Part shown: positions 34,899 through 47,709 of the stretch, piece after piece
Position numbering within the stretch: the stretch's first letter is position 1
Layout of the letters: each line of letters opens with the position of its first letter
NCBI GenBank assembly: GCA_028622995.1
Contig: JAJQJQ010000026.1
Coordinates: 744,001-808,000, forward strand
Source: Panagrolaimus kolymaensis
Lineage: Eukaryota; Nematoda; Chromadorea; Rhabditida; Panagrolaimidae
Direction: 5' to 3'
DNA length: 64,000 nucleotides
Program-made: the position numbers and the translations under genes
Notes under the pieces: generated by a model
The model's database searches: none
What the model was told of the DNA's origin: nothing
Seen by the model: only the letters and a program-made list of their open reading frames with translations

Positions 34899-35467
34899 TA
34901 TCAAGCAAATATAAAGAGTATTTGAAAATGCAAAAATGGAAGAAAGAAAAAATTAAAATGATGGTTAACAACATCTCTTGTAGTCTTATGTTTTGTAGTA
35001 TTATTGGTGTTTGCTATTTGTGTTATCAAAAAATTATATGTATGTATTTATAGTTCAAAATATTAAAAATGTGCAACTGATCACGTTTTTTTGTATTTGC
35101 AAAATAAATATTTTAATAAAAATAAAGTGACACAGTCTTCCAAAATATATTGTTGATAAAATAAAAAAATTGCCATTATTATTCAAATATCAGAAAAAAA
35201 TTCGAATTAAAAAAACTTTCATTTTTATTTAAAAATTTCTTTTTTATCTATGTATACTCACCTGAATAACGAAAATCAAATTCGCCCTAATTTGAGAATG
35301 AAAATGAAGTGCTTTTTTCCACTGCACACAATTGATTATCGGGAATAATAAAGAAAAAGAAAAAGAAATCAAATGAAATCAAGATATATGTCATCCCTAT
35401 CTTCTTCAGACGACTTTCAATTAATCCACATTTTCGTGGATTTAGTTATTTAGTTTTCTTTGAAAAA
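34899..35467. promoter_or_regulatory. Divergent promoter region
   Basis: 569 AT-rich bases between the starts of two genes that point away from each other, so both promoters should lie here. I see no distinctive motif; a short frame at 34841-35053 overlaps the isomerase start and is rejected. Confidence 0.45.
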
Positions 35468-37954
35468 ATGGTTAATTGGAAATTTATTTGGATTTACATT
35501 TTTTTAATAATATCCTTTTGTAATGGAGCTCCATCTGGCCCAACGACACCTGCTGCACCACCACCGACAGAAGCAACTCCTCAACCATTATTGCAGGTTG
35601 CTCAAAGGATGTTATCGAATATTCACAAATTTCCTATGGCAATTCAAGAAGGAATGAGTGGAAAAACTGGGGGAATAAGGTAATTTAAAAAAAAATTAAT
35701 TTTTTATATTTTTATGTCTGATTTTTAAGAAAATTAGTTTCCGCTGCTCTTGGTGGAGGCCTTATTGGTCAATTAGTTGAAAATCCCATTCAAGCAGCCG
35801 ATACTATGGGATTTGGTTTAGATCAATTTGGTTTAAATAAAACTGCACTTGAAAATTCTATTGGTTTAACAAATGGACAACAACAACCATGGCAAATGCC
35901 AGTTCCATTAAATCAAATGGATAAAAGTAATGTACTATTTCAATCTAATCCATCAACTCCTCCACCACCAACAACTACTGAAGGCTATCTTTATGTCGAT
36001 GGTCATATAGTTAAACCAGAAAACGAAGACGCGGTGTTGGCAAGAATACTTGGAAAAAATCCCGAGGACCAAGTATTTCCTCAAAAAGGTAGAAAAATTG
36101 AAAGTGCTCGATATTTTCAAACTAAAGAAAATCGATTTAATCGAAAACCATTAAATCAAAGCCAACTAAATATGGATGCCACAAATCCAAATAATTACAA
36201 CAATGGACCAAATTATCCAGTTCGAGAACCGCTTCCACCTTCTTCGCATTCTTCTCAACCTCCACCGCCAGTTAGTCCTGCTCCAGCATCAATTGATGAC
36301 TTTGATCCATTTGTGCCAGCAATGTCAACAACTCCGACATTTTTCAAGGTTCCACAAATACCAAATTTAGAAAATAATGAAATTCCAACCACTGATGATA
36401 ATCCAGAGATTGTAAATGCCATAGACAGAGTTGCAGCGGGTAAGGCGGAAGTTCGAAGAAACCCTTTGGTTCGAAATCATGAAATAAATAAAATGAATGC
36501 AAAAATTTTGACTTTGGAACATCGATTAAATGAGCAACAAGAATTATTGGTTAAGCAACATACTGAGGAAAAGGAAATTAAAATTCAGGTGAATTTTAAT
36601 TTTTTAAATTAAAAAAAGTATTTAAAATGGTTTAGAAAATTTTGGAAACTTTGAAATTTGGAAAAGGCAACAGACTGAGTGCTTTACAAAAACATCTGCG
36701 ATATTCACCTGTAGCTGTTACCGATGATTTAAGGTTTACATTTGTCCTTTTAAAATTTTTTCATAAAACTTCCATTTTCAGGTTAGATAAAAATCCTTTG
36801 AAGCCTCTAAAACCCATAAGTTGCAAATGTGAAAATGTTTCTTTAAATGAACTAAAAGGAACTTGGATTCAAGCCCTTGCAGCAGAATCGCTAAATTTTC
36901 GAATGAATAATGGAATTCAAAAATTATTTGATACTAAAGAAGCTAAACTTGAATGTGCTGAAATTACTGTGACTCCACCACGAGATTATTCTCCGGAATA
37001 TTCACATTTTGTTATGGGTATTCGAATTCAAAATGCAACCAATCTTGTTCGAGTAAGAAAAATTTAAGCTAAAATTTTAATTTAATTATTCTTTTTTTAG
37101 CTTCCGGGTAACATATTTTCAGGAGAAAATAATCAATTTACAATGAGGTTAATTGATTTTAACAATGAAATTAATGATATTCCTTGTATGTTTTTTTTTT
37201 CTTCTGTCATTTTAGATTCCATTAAAATTTTACCTTGAAAAAACTATTTTTAGTTTGCGTTCACAAATCAGACAAAGATTCTCGTTACCTTGTCATTGCA
37301 GAATCAAAAAGTAAGTTAAGAGAAAGAAGAATTTAATCTTTTCATTAAACGATCGAATCAATTTTTTTTAATTCATGTGTGTATTTTTTTAAGATTGTGA
37401 AGCCGCCACATTACTCGTAAAAAACCCTGAACAATTTTTTCAAACAACTGACACAACGTTAACAAATTTTTTGAAAAAGGTATGTTTTAAACGTTTGATT
37501 AGAATTATTGTCGTTGTCTGTGTGAATGCAAACACATTCTTTCATATTTTCTTTTTCAATGCCAACCAAAGCCAAAAAAAATTTTGTTGCTAAAATGGAA
37601 GTTTATTATAATTTTTTATTTTGATTGATTACATCGTCAAAAAAATATTTGACAAAAAGCGTCAATTATTTCTTTTCATTTTAACGATATTAAAAAAACT
37701 TTTCTTTTTTTCTTTATGATAACAACTTTTATTACTAAAATGGGATTTTTGCAAAAAGACGACAAATTATTTTTTTTATCAAAAGAAACAAGCTCTTCTC
37801 TTTTTTTTTTCATCTGCTATCAACACAACAAAGAGAAAGAACAAAAACAATTTAAAAAAAAGAAGCTTTATTTAATTTTATATTTTTTTAGAAAATTTCT
37901 TCAAATCAAATGGATCGAATGGAACTTGTTGAGCATGTCAACGTATGCTCATAA
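35468..37954 (+). CDS. Secreted proline-rich protein with lipocalin-like C-terminal domain
   Basis: Exons 35468-35679, 35730-36588, 36636-36733, 36782-37052, 37101-37185, 37254-37310, 37394-37479 and 37892-37954 are in phase and give 576 residues. A signal peptide (MVNWKFIWIYIFLIISFCNG) precedes a Pro/Thr/Gln/Asn-rich region to about residue 310, then a short helix (LEHRLNEQQELLVKQHTEE). The C-terminal part has six cysteines and the start CKCENVSLNELKGTWIQALA; the GTW motif and following beta-like blocks resemble lipocalins of nematodes. Further Cys lie in LECAEITV, PFCVHK, NCEAAT and HVNVCS. The last small exon follows a 412-base intron and is the least certain part. The domain label is inference; no ligand is known. 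Confidence 0.75.
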
Positions 37955-40900
37955 ACAAAACAAAAAAGATAGATTTTTTTAAAACTGAAGCCCTCAACCA
38001 ATCATGCTGATGCTATCCTTCCTCTTTTTGTAACTAACTAACTAAATTCTCTCTTTTTCTCCACTTAAAAACAGACAAAAAATATGCTACTTTTTAACAA
38101 ACAAAAAATATAAAAATCAAAACATACAATCACGTATGTATGTATGGCAGCCGTAGTCAGCTGATGTGCAAGAGTTTATTTATGTATGTAAAAAAAGGTT
38201 TATACGACACTCAAAAAAAATCAAAAAATCATTTCGTTACAATCATTTTTTATTTTCATCAGCTATTTTTGTTTTTTTCCTTTTTTGCTCTCTTTTTAAT
38301 ATATATGTACAAAAACACCTTTCTTCACTTCCATTTTTTCTATTTCATTGTTGAATTAATTTTTTTTAAATAACAGACATAATAGGCTAATAATAATAAT
38401 TTTGTAATAAAATAAAATAAATATTTTTTGTTTACTTTAGAAACTAAAAAAGTTTTAAATGCTTTTTTTGTTTGAAACATACAGGAAGTTTCATATTTTG
38501 TTGTTTTGTTATATTCTATTTTTTATTTATTCTCTATTGTTTCATTTTTATTTTAAATGTTGTTGACGGAAGAGTGAAAGAAAAACGAACAATTTTTTGC
38601 AAAAGTCGTCGTCTGCTTCATTTATGATAAGTCCTCCGTGTTTACTTTCTCACTCATGTTTGTGTTGGTGAATGTCGTCGGAACGCGCAGAAAAAAAAAT
38701 TGTTTTACTTGAAAAAAGTGAATGTGAAAAAAATTTAGGGGACAATTTTTTAAGACACATACATATATTTCGAAATCAATTTTGGAAACGTTGATTTTTT
38801 TATTTTTTGCACATTTTGTTCCTAAAAAAAGTTTTTCTTTTTCATTTTTACACGAGACCATACAAATACATTGTTGCCGGCAAAAAAGCGAGCGAGCAAG
38901 AGCAGCAACAACGAGTTTTTAATGTCCTGCGTCAAAAAATAAAAAAAATGCGTTCATTATAATGCGTTGTTGTTGATTTTCATTTTCAGCTGTGTATGAA
39001 TTTGATTGAAAAAAAAACTTATTTCCTTTAATGGAGAGCGACAGAAGAGACACAAGCCTTTTAGTTTGTACATTTATTTTTATTTTATTGTTATAAATAA
39101 ATTCAATACTCCGTGAAAAATGACTAAACTTTCCTAAAAAAAAGATGGTAAAGAATTTCTTTATTTTTTTCTTCTTCTTTGCTGCGTTATCTTTTTAGAC
39201 GCATTTGTTTTGTTTTTTTGGGGAGAAAAACATTTTTGCGTAGGTGATGATGTGATGATCATCGACGTTTTTTTCTTTTTTCTTTTTTGCCTATGGCAGA
39301 CGACAAAAGTGAGATCAAGCTAAGCTGTTTTCTCAAAGAAAAAGCAAAAAAAAAAAGGTTTTTCGTTATATTTTTTTCCGCTCCCGATATCGTTTTTTTC
39401 TTCTTCTGAACATTTTTAACTTTGATTTGAAACATAAAACACAGGCACATAAAAACGCACCTGTCAAAATCACATAAAGCACGAAAGCTTTTCCCAATTT
39501 TTTCTTTTCATTTTTGTTTTACGGCAACAGCTTTTTTTCAATTAGAAACAAGCAACACACTTAAAAAATAAATCACATTTCCACTTTTTACCCCTAAATT
39601 TTTTTTGCACGATTTCTTTTTCTTCTTCTTTTTCTTTTGTTTTAAGTAGTACAAACATTTCGATTAGTAGTAAGGTGAAAATATTGTTTATTTAGACGTT
39701 TTTACATTTAAGCTTGGAAAAATAAAAAGGAAAAATAAACTTAACATATGTTTAATCTGTTCTTGAAACAAATGAATCCTAAAGCTTAAAAAAATAAAAA
39801 TCAAATAATAAAAGAAAATATATATGAGTAAAATGGGGTTGTTAGGTTTTCTTTTCTTTTTTTTCTTTTGTTGTTAAGTGGGCGCAAGAAGCAAGAAAGT
39901 AAGTATTAGAAAAATAGGAAGGAACTCCGCTCCGCCTAAGAAACTATCCTACACGCATGCAAACATGCGATTTATTATTTTATTTTTTTGCTTCTTTGAT
40001 GTTTTAGTTTCTTCCTGCTGCAACCCCACCACTACCATTCAACTTTTTATTTTTTATTAAGGCGCCAAGACATCTTTTTTTATGCGCACAAACATGAGCA
40101 CAAAATTTTTTTGTTTGTTGTTGTAAAAACATACACGTGAAAAAAAGTCAAAAAAGAGAAAGAAAAAAAAAATTTTTTAGGCCTTTTTTTAATTTACAAT
40201 AACTAACTTTCTCGCACTTTAAGTTTTTCACGTTAGCTATTTTTTTCTTCTCAATTCTCTCTTTATTTTTTTTCAATGTCATTTTAAAAAAAGAGAGAAA
40301 AACCTTTTAATTAGTTGTTGCCAGCCAGCCTCCAGCATTCATACATTTATTTTTCTCGAATAAACCAATTCGGCTGCTTTTTTTTTATTTTTTTGGTTAA
40401 AAAATGTTTTTTGCCTTTTTATTTTTTTACTGAAGGCTGAAGAGGCTTTTTTGTGTGCCTTCGCATTTTTTCTCGTTCATTCATTTCAAGGCCATCAATA
40501 TACTCTCTATTTTATTTATTTTATATATTTTGTTTTTAAAAATAGTAAAAGACAGTTTTTCATTTTTTATGTTTTTCACCTTTGCGCAGCAAAGCTACTT
40601 ACTGCTGTTGTTTTTTTGTTCTTCTTCCCTTATTTGTTCCCGTTTTTGAAATTTCTTTTTTTATACACATAAAAAAATATTTTTCTATCTATCTCATCTT
40701 CATTTTTCCTTTTTTATATGATCAATACAAACAACTAACTCAGCTGCCTGTTGTTGCCAAAATGATAAGCAACAGCAAAAAAACTCGGAAACTCATTAAC
40801 AGCTGCTATTTCACGAACGTCAGCAAAAATACTTTCTATCTACGAGTTAATTGTTTACTTTTTGTGGATGGATTGATAGTCGCGTGCAAAAAAATAAAAA

Positions 40901-41805
40901 CGGAATCAAATCGAATAAAAAAATATTTGTTGCCATATGTGTAAAACAACTATGATGACAATGATAATATTATTTTTGCTTTTTGCTGTTTGATGCTCCC
41001 TTTTTTTTGTGCTGCAATAGCAACAAAAAAAGATGAATAAAAAAAAGAACTGAACACCGCTGCTTTTTTAGACTTGCTTGCTTTCTTTTTTTCTTTTTTT
41101 AGTTTTTAAATAAAGCCGCTTCTCACACAAGGTTATATTGCTATGTATTTTTTTGTTGTTCTATTATGAAAGGGAATATGGAAGACTTTTTTAAAAAAGA
41201 AAAGAAGAAGAAAGGAAAACCACACAGCTGGTAGTAGTAGTTGGAGTAGTAGTTGCTTGAGGAGAAGAGTATGAGTGAGAAAGATAGAGGAAGCTGTTTG
41301 AGGCACATAACTGTGTTCGTGTATATATGTGTTTTTTTTCTTTTTTGTTGGAAAAAATGTTTTTATACGCAATAACTAAAAAAAATGTGCAATGGCAACG
41401 GCAACGACGTCCTATTCTGAAGAAAAATGGGGAAGACTTTTCCATAGAGGAATGGATGTTGTTTGCCGCGTCGTCAACACAAACAACAACCAACATTTCT
41501 TTATTTTAAGGTTTTTTTTCATCCTTCATAAATATTTCCTTTTTTTCAGACATTCTTCCTTTAGTTTGTTCGATCGCGCGTTTTTTTTTGTTCTCTAAAA
41601 CATCCTTGTTTACGTTGTTGTTGATTTCAAAATTTAAAATGATATTCTTTATAAACTATTTTAGGTACACGAAAGAAGCAGTACCCGTATCGATCAATTT
41701 TTTTAACTTCCCTCGTGTGTTTGCAGTGTGTTGTGGATTTTTCACAATTTTACTATTATTATTTTTATTAATTTGGCATTAACGTGTAATAATTAATATT
41801 ACAAA
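37955..41805. other. Long intergenic region, low complexity
   Basis: 3.85 kb of T- and A-run-rich DNA with scattered GTCGTC motifs and CAACAA/TTGTTG runs. Frames of up to about 120 codons occur on both strands and are phenylalanine- or lysine-rich, as expected from homopolymers. I see no supportable gene. 5' exons or regulatory DNA of the NOP16-like gene are likely at the right end. Confidence 0.55.
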
Positions 41806-44800
41806 ATGCGTTCCGATAAAGCCGTAAATCGGCGAAAGCATTCATGCTATTTACGCAATCGCGTACAAAATAAAGGCAAAGCTCTTGCAGCTAAACGTCG
41901 ATCTGTAAGCATATGGTTAGTAAAAAAATATTTTGTCTGCAACTTTTTTTTATTTACTAAACATTCCAATTTTTTTTAGGCTTGCCACAACTCCTAGCAC
42001 TGAACCTAAAAAAGTTTTGGCTGTTATTCATCCAATTGAAATTAAAGAAAAGAAACCAAAGGCACCTAAAGCTAAAAAAGAAAAGGTGTGTCATTTTCAT
42101 TCGCCTCCATAATTTATGATTCATTAACTATATTTATTTTTTTAGAAGGTAGTCGAAAAAACACCTAAATTTCATGAAGATAAAATTGACGTCAAAGATG
42201 TATGTTTTTACTGAAAAAAAATTATGTCAAATTAAATGACAAAGAAATGATTAAAATTAAATCGGTTTTTTAGGTCGGCGTTTCGGCTGCTGAAAAAAAG
42301 GCTGAAGTTGCAGCTAAAAAAGAGGTTAGCCATTGTCTCTTTTTTCGGGAATGATCTTAATCTCCAGCTATTTTTTAGCAATTGAAAAAGGAAAAGGAAG
42401 AAAGAGAAGCCCTCAAACGTGAAGAAGAGCAACGTAAAGCTGAAGAAGCTAAAAAGCTTAAGCAAGAAGAAGAAGAAAGAAAGCGAGAAGAAAAGCAACG
42501 GCGTCGTGAAGAGGAAGAAGCCAAAGCCCAAGCTGCTAAGGAAAAGAAGCAAAAAGATGCCGAAATGAAGGCAGAAAAGGATAAGAAAGATGCTGAAATG
42601 AAAGTTGAGAAAGAAAAACAAAAAGCCGCGGATAAGGAAAAAAAGAAGGCTGATCAAGCTGAAAAGAAACAAAAAGAAGATGAACTGAAGGCGGAAAAGG
42701 CTATGGAAGAAACCGAGTTTAAGATCCAAAAAGAGGAAGATGAAGTTCAATTAAAGGGTGATAAGAAAGAAGCGGAATTGAAGGTTGAGATGCATCAGGA
42801 AGAAGCGGAATTGTATGCGGAAAAAGAAAAAAAAGAAGCTGAAGACAATCAAAAGAAAGCTGAACAAAAGGCTGAAAAGGAAAAGAAAAAAGCCGATGAA
42901 AAGCAAAAGAAAAAGGCTGAACAAGAAGAAAAGAAGCGATTAGTAGCTGAAGAAAAAGCTAAAAAGGATGAAGCTGAAAAGCACCGTAAAGAAGTTGAAT
43001 TTCAACAACAAGAAGAGGAAAAAATACGTGTAGCAGGTGAAGAGCAAGCCCGAAAAGAGGAGGAAGAAAAGGCTCAAAAAGCAGCTCAATTTGAAAGGGA
43101 AGTGGAAGAAAAGAAGCGAATCGCTGAAGAACAAGCAGCCATTGAACTTAAAGAAATGGAAGAGGTTGAAAGAAAGCAACAAGAGCAACAAGCTTTGGAC
43201 GATGCTCAAAGACATAAGGAAATTTCGGATCGTCAATTTGATGAAGAAAAAGCCGCCGAAGATCGTAAAGCCTTTGAAGAAGAAGAGGAAGCAAAGCGAG
43301 TTTCAGAATTACAAGCTGAAGCTGAACTCAAGGAATTGGAAGGAAAGCAAACACATGAGCACGATATTGATACAGAAGCCGCAGTTGAAGCCAAGGAAGA
43401 AGGCGAACATCAGGCTAATGTTATTCAAAATCAAACTCATGAAGAAACCCTTAAAGTTGAAAATCATGAAATTGCCCACAATGAAGTGGAAGAAAATAAG
43501 GAAGCTATCGAAGCGATGGATTATGAAGGTGGACATCAAGCTTCCATCCAAACCCCAAGTCAAGCTCACAGTCACGAAGAGGCTCTTAAAGTTGAAAATG
43601 GTAAAATTGCTCAAGATGATGTAGCAAAAGCTATTGAAATCAAGGATAATGCTCAACATGAAGAGGACGAAAAATTAAACAATGGAGCCATTGATGCTAT
43701 TCATACTCATGAACAAACCATCAATCACAATAACTCCTCTCATAAAAATGAAACAGCTGGAGGTAAAAAGAATAATAAAAACAAGAATAAAAATAAAAAG
43801 AATAAGAATGCTAATTCCGTCAGTGAAGAAGAACATGTTGTAACTCAAAAGAAAATTAATTATGATGAAGTTTCAAATCAATCAACCTCCAATGGAAATA
43901 ACCACCATAAAGATGTTAATCAAGAATTAGCTGTGGATGTTAATCATTCCACCACTTTGCATGAAGCTCCCCATACAGTGAGTTGAAAATCAGCGAGAGA
44001 ATTAAAAATAATATATATCTTCTTTTTTTTTAGAAAAGTTCAATAGATAGCGGCGTTGATGTTACGGATTTCCATAATACGGGCAAGAAATCACATTCAA
44101 AGAAAAACAAAAAGGTATCATAGCTTTTTAATTTTTCAAAAAACCAATTTTATATATATTTAATTTTTTTAGGGTCACCAACAACAATCAATGGGTTCGA
44201 CGGATGCCAGCTTGAGCAACACAACGACAACAACAACAAAATCAAGCAGCAATGAATCTATTTCTGAAGAACTTCTCCATGAAAATGGTGGCCTTATTTC
44301 TCCCAAAACTCCCACATCCACCCCTGTTAATGAATCCGTAATTGAACAAGTTGTTATAAATGGAATCGAAGCTATACCATTTAAAGAACAAACTCCAACT
44401 AAATTTGCTCAACAAGTTGCTGAATTTGTTACTCAAGCTCAACAAGTTATTGTTAGTCAAGTAAGTTTCCAAAAATTAAAAAAAATTATAGATAAATAAA
44501 ATATGCAAATTTTAGAAAGCCACTTCTCAACCTCTAAGACATATTAAAATTGAACCCATTGTTCCTCTCGTTCTTCCACCCAGAATTGAAAGAAAGCCTA
44601 ATCGTGATCGAGTATATAAATTATTGCCACGGGATATTGAATATTGCGCATATATGATGGAAACTTATGGACAAGATTTTGAAGTAAGTCCAAAAATAGT
44701 TTATCCTTCCTTGACCTCAAATTAAAAACTCCAAATTTTTTATAGAGTATGATTAAAGATCCTCGTAACATTTATATGGATTCTGCAAGCTCATTGAAAC

Positions 44801-44889
44801 GTAAAATTCGCATCTTCCATGATAGCCCTCAATATCCAATGTATTTACAAGCTAAAGAAGAAGGCCGTTCAATCGAAAGCATTTGTTAA
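41806..44889 (+). CDS. NOP16: NOP16-like nucleolar protein with a giant Lys/Glu-rich insertion
   Basis: Exons 41806-41915, 41980-42085, 42146-42199, 42274-42324, 42379-43977, 44034-44114, 44173-44460, 44516-44683 and 44746-44889 give 866 residues. The last about 80 residues (LLPRDIEYCAYMMETYGQDF, then SMIKDPRNIYMDSASSLKRK and a basic end) match the C-terminal half of NOP16, a 60S ribosome-biogenesis factor of about 180 residues. The basic N-terminus (NRRKHSCYLRNRVQNKGKAL) suits its N-terminal part. Between them lie about 320 residues of near-continuous Glu/Lys/Ala helix (residues 108-430), probably a single alpha helix. These are followed by His/Gln/Asn/Glu-rich disorder and a Lys/Asn run. 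All phases are zero or matched. Either NOP16 has acquired a huge insert or the KE-rich gene has absorbed a NOP16 domain. Confidence 0.82.
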
Positions 44890-45747
44890 AAAAATAAAAT
44901 AATAAATGCTTTGTTTTTTCTAAAGAAATTTTATAATTTCTTTGTTTATTTTCTTTACCACTCTTGCCTTTCTATTCTATATTTGTTGCTCTAAAAAAAA
45001 CAGCTGTTGTTATCAAAATTCTTTAAAAAAAAATTAAAACTAAACAGTTTATTATTTTTTTAATTAGCCTACTACTTTTTTTCTTTTTCGGTGTACTTTT
45101 AAAAAATTAACGGTTTGATAAACTTTTTTTTAAACTTGTTTCTTTCTTTTCTTTTATTGGTTTAAAAAAATATTACTTGAAAACGGTGAATTGTGTTAAT
45201 AAATAAATTTAAAAAAAATATTCACTTTGCAAGAACATGAACATGCTTGAAAGAAAATTTATGGTGTAAGAAATTGAAAAAATAAGTTTAAGATTTTTCG
45301 TATTAGACATATATATAAAAAACCACTGATATCAAACAAAAGAGAGAGTTACGGAAAAAAGAAAAAAAGATGTTCGGATTAATTTTGAAACTGGTCAGCT
45401 TTAATATCAATGAAGAAAAAAACGAAAAGCGAGTGTCTCGTTTGAAATAAATGTTTGTTTTCCACCTTACTTTTTTTTCTTCTTCGTCAGAAACTTTAAA
45501 ACTTCAAAGGAAATCCTTTTCGATTATTCTCACCTTGAATTCTACAAGGTTTTTACTTTCACTTTTTAAAAATGTAGTTAAAAAGTTTTCCTTACTCGTC
45601 TAGTCTGAGATTAGTTATAACCTATCTTTAATAATTGTTAATTTTTAAATTACTTTCTAAGAAGCAATTTGCTTTAATAAAAAGATAATAATTTAGCCAA
45701 TTTTTTTAAATGTTTTAAACGACTATCTTAAAACCATTATTTTATTT
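44890..45747. other. Intergenic, no gene
   Basis: AT-rich 3' flank of the NOP16-like gene, with an AATAAA-type signal at about 44894-44905. I recognise nothing else. Confidence 0.55.
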
Positions 45748-46002
45748 TTATAAACATTTTATTTCTTTTCTTCTTTTTTTCAAGCTTGTTTTTTTATTAT
45801 TTTTTTCTTGACCATTTGATATCAAATTTCTGATAATAATTGAAACCCCTAGTAAGGGAAGAAGAAGAATAAAAATATCCTTGACCCAGTCAAAGAGTTG
45901 TTGATTCTTTATAAATGCGCGAATACCCTCTTGACCGTTGTATTTTTTTTGAATTGAATTGTTTCTTTTCAAAAAAAGAAGAAAGAAAAGCATCTTGATC
46001 AT
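45748..46002 (-). CDS. Possible small single-pass membrane protein, 84 residues
   Basis: An unspliced frame with mixed codon use, unlike the F/K-only chance frames nearby. It reads a Lys-rich N-terminus, QKKYNGQEGIRAFIKNQQLF, one hydrophobic segment (DIFILLLPLLGVSIIIRNLI) and a basic C-terminal tail (KKTSLKKRRKEIKCL). No family is recognised. It could be a genuine microprotein or chance; the local AT-richness argues for caution. Confidence 0.35.
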   Translation of the reverse strand: MIKMLFFLLFLKRNNSIQKKYNGQEGIRAFIKNQQLFDWVKDIFILLLPLLGVSIIIRNLISNGQEKNNKKTSLKKRRKEIKCL

Positions 46003-46252
46003 TTTTGTTTAATAATATATCCTAGCAAAAAATAGCATGAAAATAATAAATAAAAAAAATGAGCATAGCCAATAATAATTGAGATAGCTCATTGTAGACT
46101 AGTTTTTTGTTCCTAAAAATATTTTTTTCTTTTCTTTTTTGTTGTTTGCTTGAACAATAATAATAATAATGAATATTTATTTTTATCTTATTTGAGGAAG
46201 CTTTTAATGACCGATGACCTTTAACATATTTGCGGAAGGAAGAAATTAAAAT

Positions 46253-47709
46253 ATGTTACTAAAATTTATTTTAATTTTTATAATTTTTTGGGATAAAAGT
46301 TTTGCTGCAGGTTGGTAAATTTTTTGAAGTTTTTTCTATTTCTTTTTTTATCTGATTTTTTTTATATTTATTTCAGTTTTACGTTCATATTCATCGAATG
46401 GAAATAATTTTAATATTTTTCTCACCGCTCCTTTAGCAAATAATACTCGAACCAAAATTGAAGTTAAAACTGTTAGACCTTATAATGCCACGAAATTATA
46501 TACCACATATCACTTATCTGATGGCTCAGTTATAGTTCCTGTTATTACCATATCTGATATGGATATAGCTTCAAAAGTGCTGAATGAAAGTAGCACTTGG
46601 TATAGCGCATCTCAAAGAGGATATATATTTTTTAATATTGTATGAGATTTGTTTTTTTTTTTGATTTCAAACTAAAAAGATTATATTAATTTTTCTAGCA
46701 AAATAATATTTATAAAATTGTTTGGTTATCTCAATTTAATTACACTTATCAACTTTCATTCGAAAATAGAGGTATGGAACTCTCAGATTTAAAAGTTTTT
46801 GATGGAAATTTGTTAAGTCCTGGAGATAAAACTGGGGTCATTTACAAGTTGGTTGACTTTAAAAAAGATAGTTTTTTAAATTTAAAATTTATTCAGGCTT
46901 CGACACACAAATGTCATTCCTTGGGTAATTAATGCAGATGGCGATGGTGAAAATACTCATCGTATGTTTATTACTTTTTTAAACTATATTTCAAATTTTT
47001 ATGTTTTAGCTTTCAAAGGTGAATGGATGACACTAAAAAATGAAGAGCTCTATGTTGGTGGATATGGAAAAGAATACACTACTCAAACAGGAGAATTCCA
47101 GGATAACAATCCAATGTACGTAAAAGTCATATCTCGATTTGGTGAAGTTAGATCAGAAAATTGGGTGGAAAGATTTAAACGACTTAGAGCTTCCATCGGG
47201 ATTGAATTTCCAAATTATATTATTCTTGAAAGCTGTCAATGGTCGGATATTCATAAAAAATGGTTTTTCCTTCCTCGAAAAGTTGCTTTTGAACCATATA
47301 ATAATAAAACCGAGGGAATGAGAGGTAAGAAGATAAAAAAAACAATTTTGGTTAAAAGCAAGTGTTTTTGTTACAGGCTCAAATTACCTAATAACTGCAG
47401 ATGAGAACTTTTTAAAATTTGAACATGTTTTTGTTGGAAAAGTTCATTTAACTCGAGGCTTTTCATCTTTTCAATTTTTACCAGGTAAATCTTTTTTTTT
47501 TGCAACAAAAATAAAAAAAAAGTGAATCTAAAATTACAGAAACAAATGACACTTTAATTGTGGCATTAAAAACTGAAGAAGTTATTGGTTTGCCATTAGC
47601 AACATATTCAATGATTTTTGGTATCGATGGAACTGTATATATGGATGAAACAAAATTAATGGGTAATTATAAAATGGAAGGAATTGAATTTATTGATTGG
47701 AATAGTTAA
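46253..47709 (+). CDS. apy-1: Calcium-activated apyrase (CANT1/APY-1 type), secreted
   Basis: Ca-dependent nucleotidase that hydrolyses UDP, GDP and other nucleotides in the ER/Golgi lumen or outside the cell. Exons 46253-46310, 46377-46639, 46699-46847, 46897-46961, 47010-47324, 47377-47484 and 47540-47709 give 375 residues, the usual length. A signal peptide (MLLKFILIFIIFWDKSFAAG) starts the protein. Propeller motifs match the family: VIPWVINADGDG, FKGEWMTLKNEELYVGGYGKE, NPMYVKVISRFGEV, SCQWSDIHKKWFFLPRK, LTRGFSSFQFLP, TLIVALKTEE and KMEGIEFID near the end. No membrane segment follows the leader, so a soluble lumenal or secreted enzyme is expected. Confidence 0.94.

Noticed and set aside
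42232..42750. Long open frame of 172 codons on the minus strand
   Set aside because: It is the antisense of the Lys/Glu-rich exon, where GAA/AAG repeats give TTC/CTT (Phe/Leu) without stops. The plus-strand exon has matched splice sites and family homology.
43037..43624. 195-codon frame inside the Lys/Glu-rich exon, shifted by one base
   Set aside because: Shadow of the repetitive exon in another frame, composed of K, R and L only.
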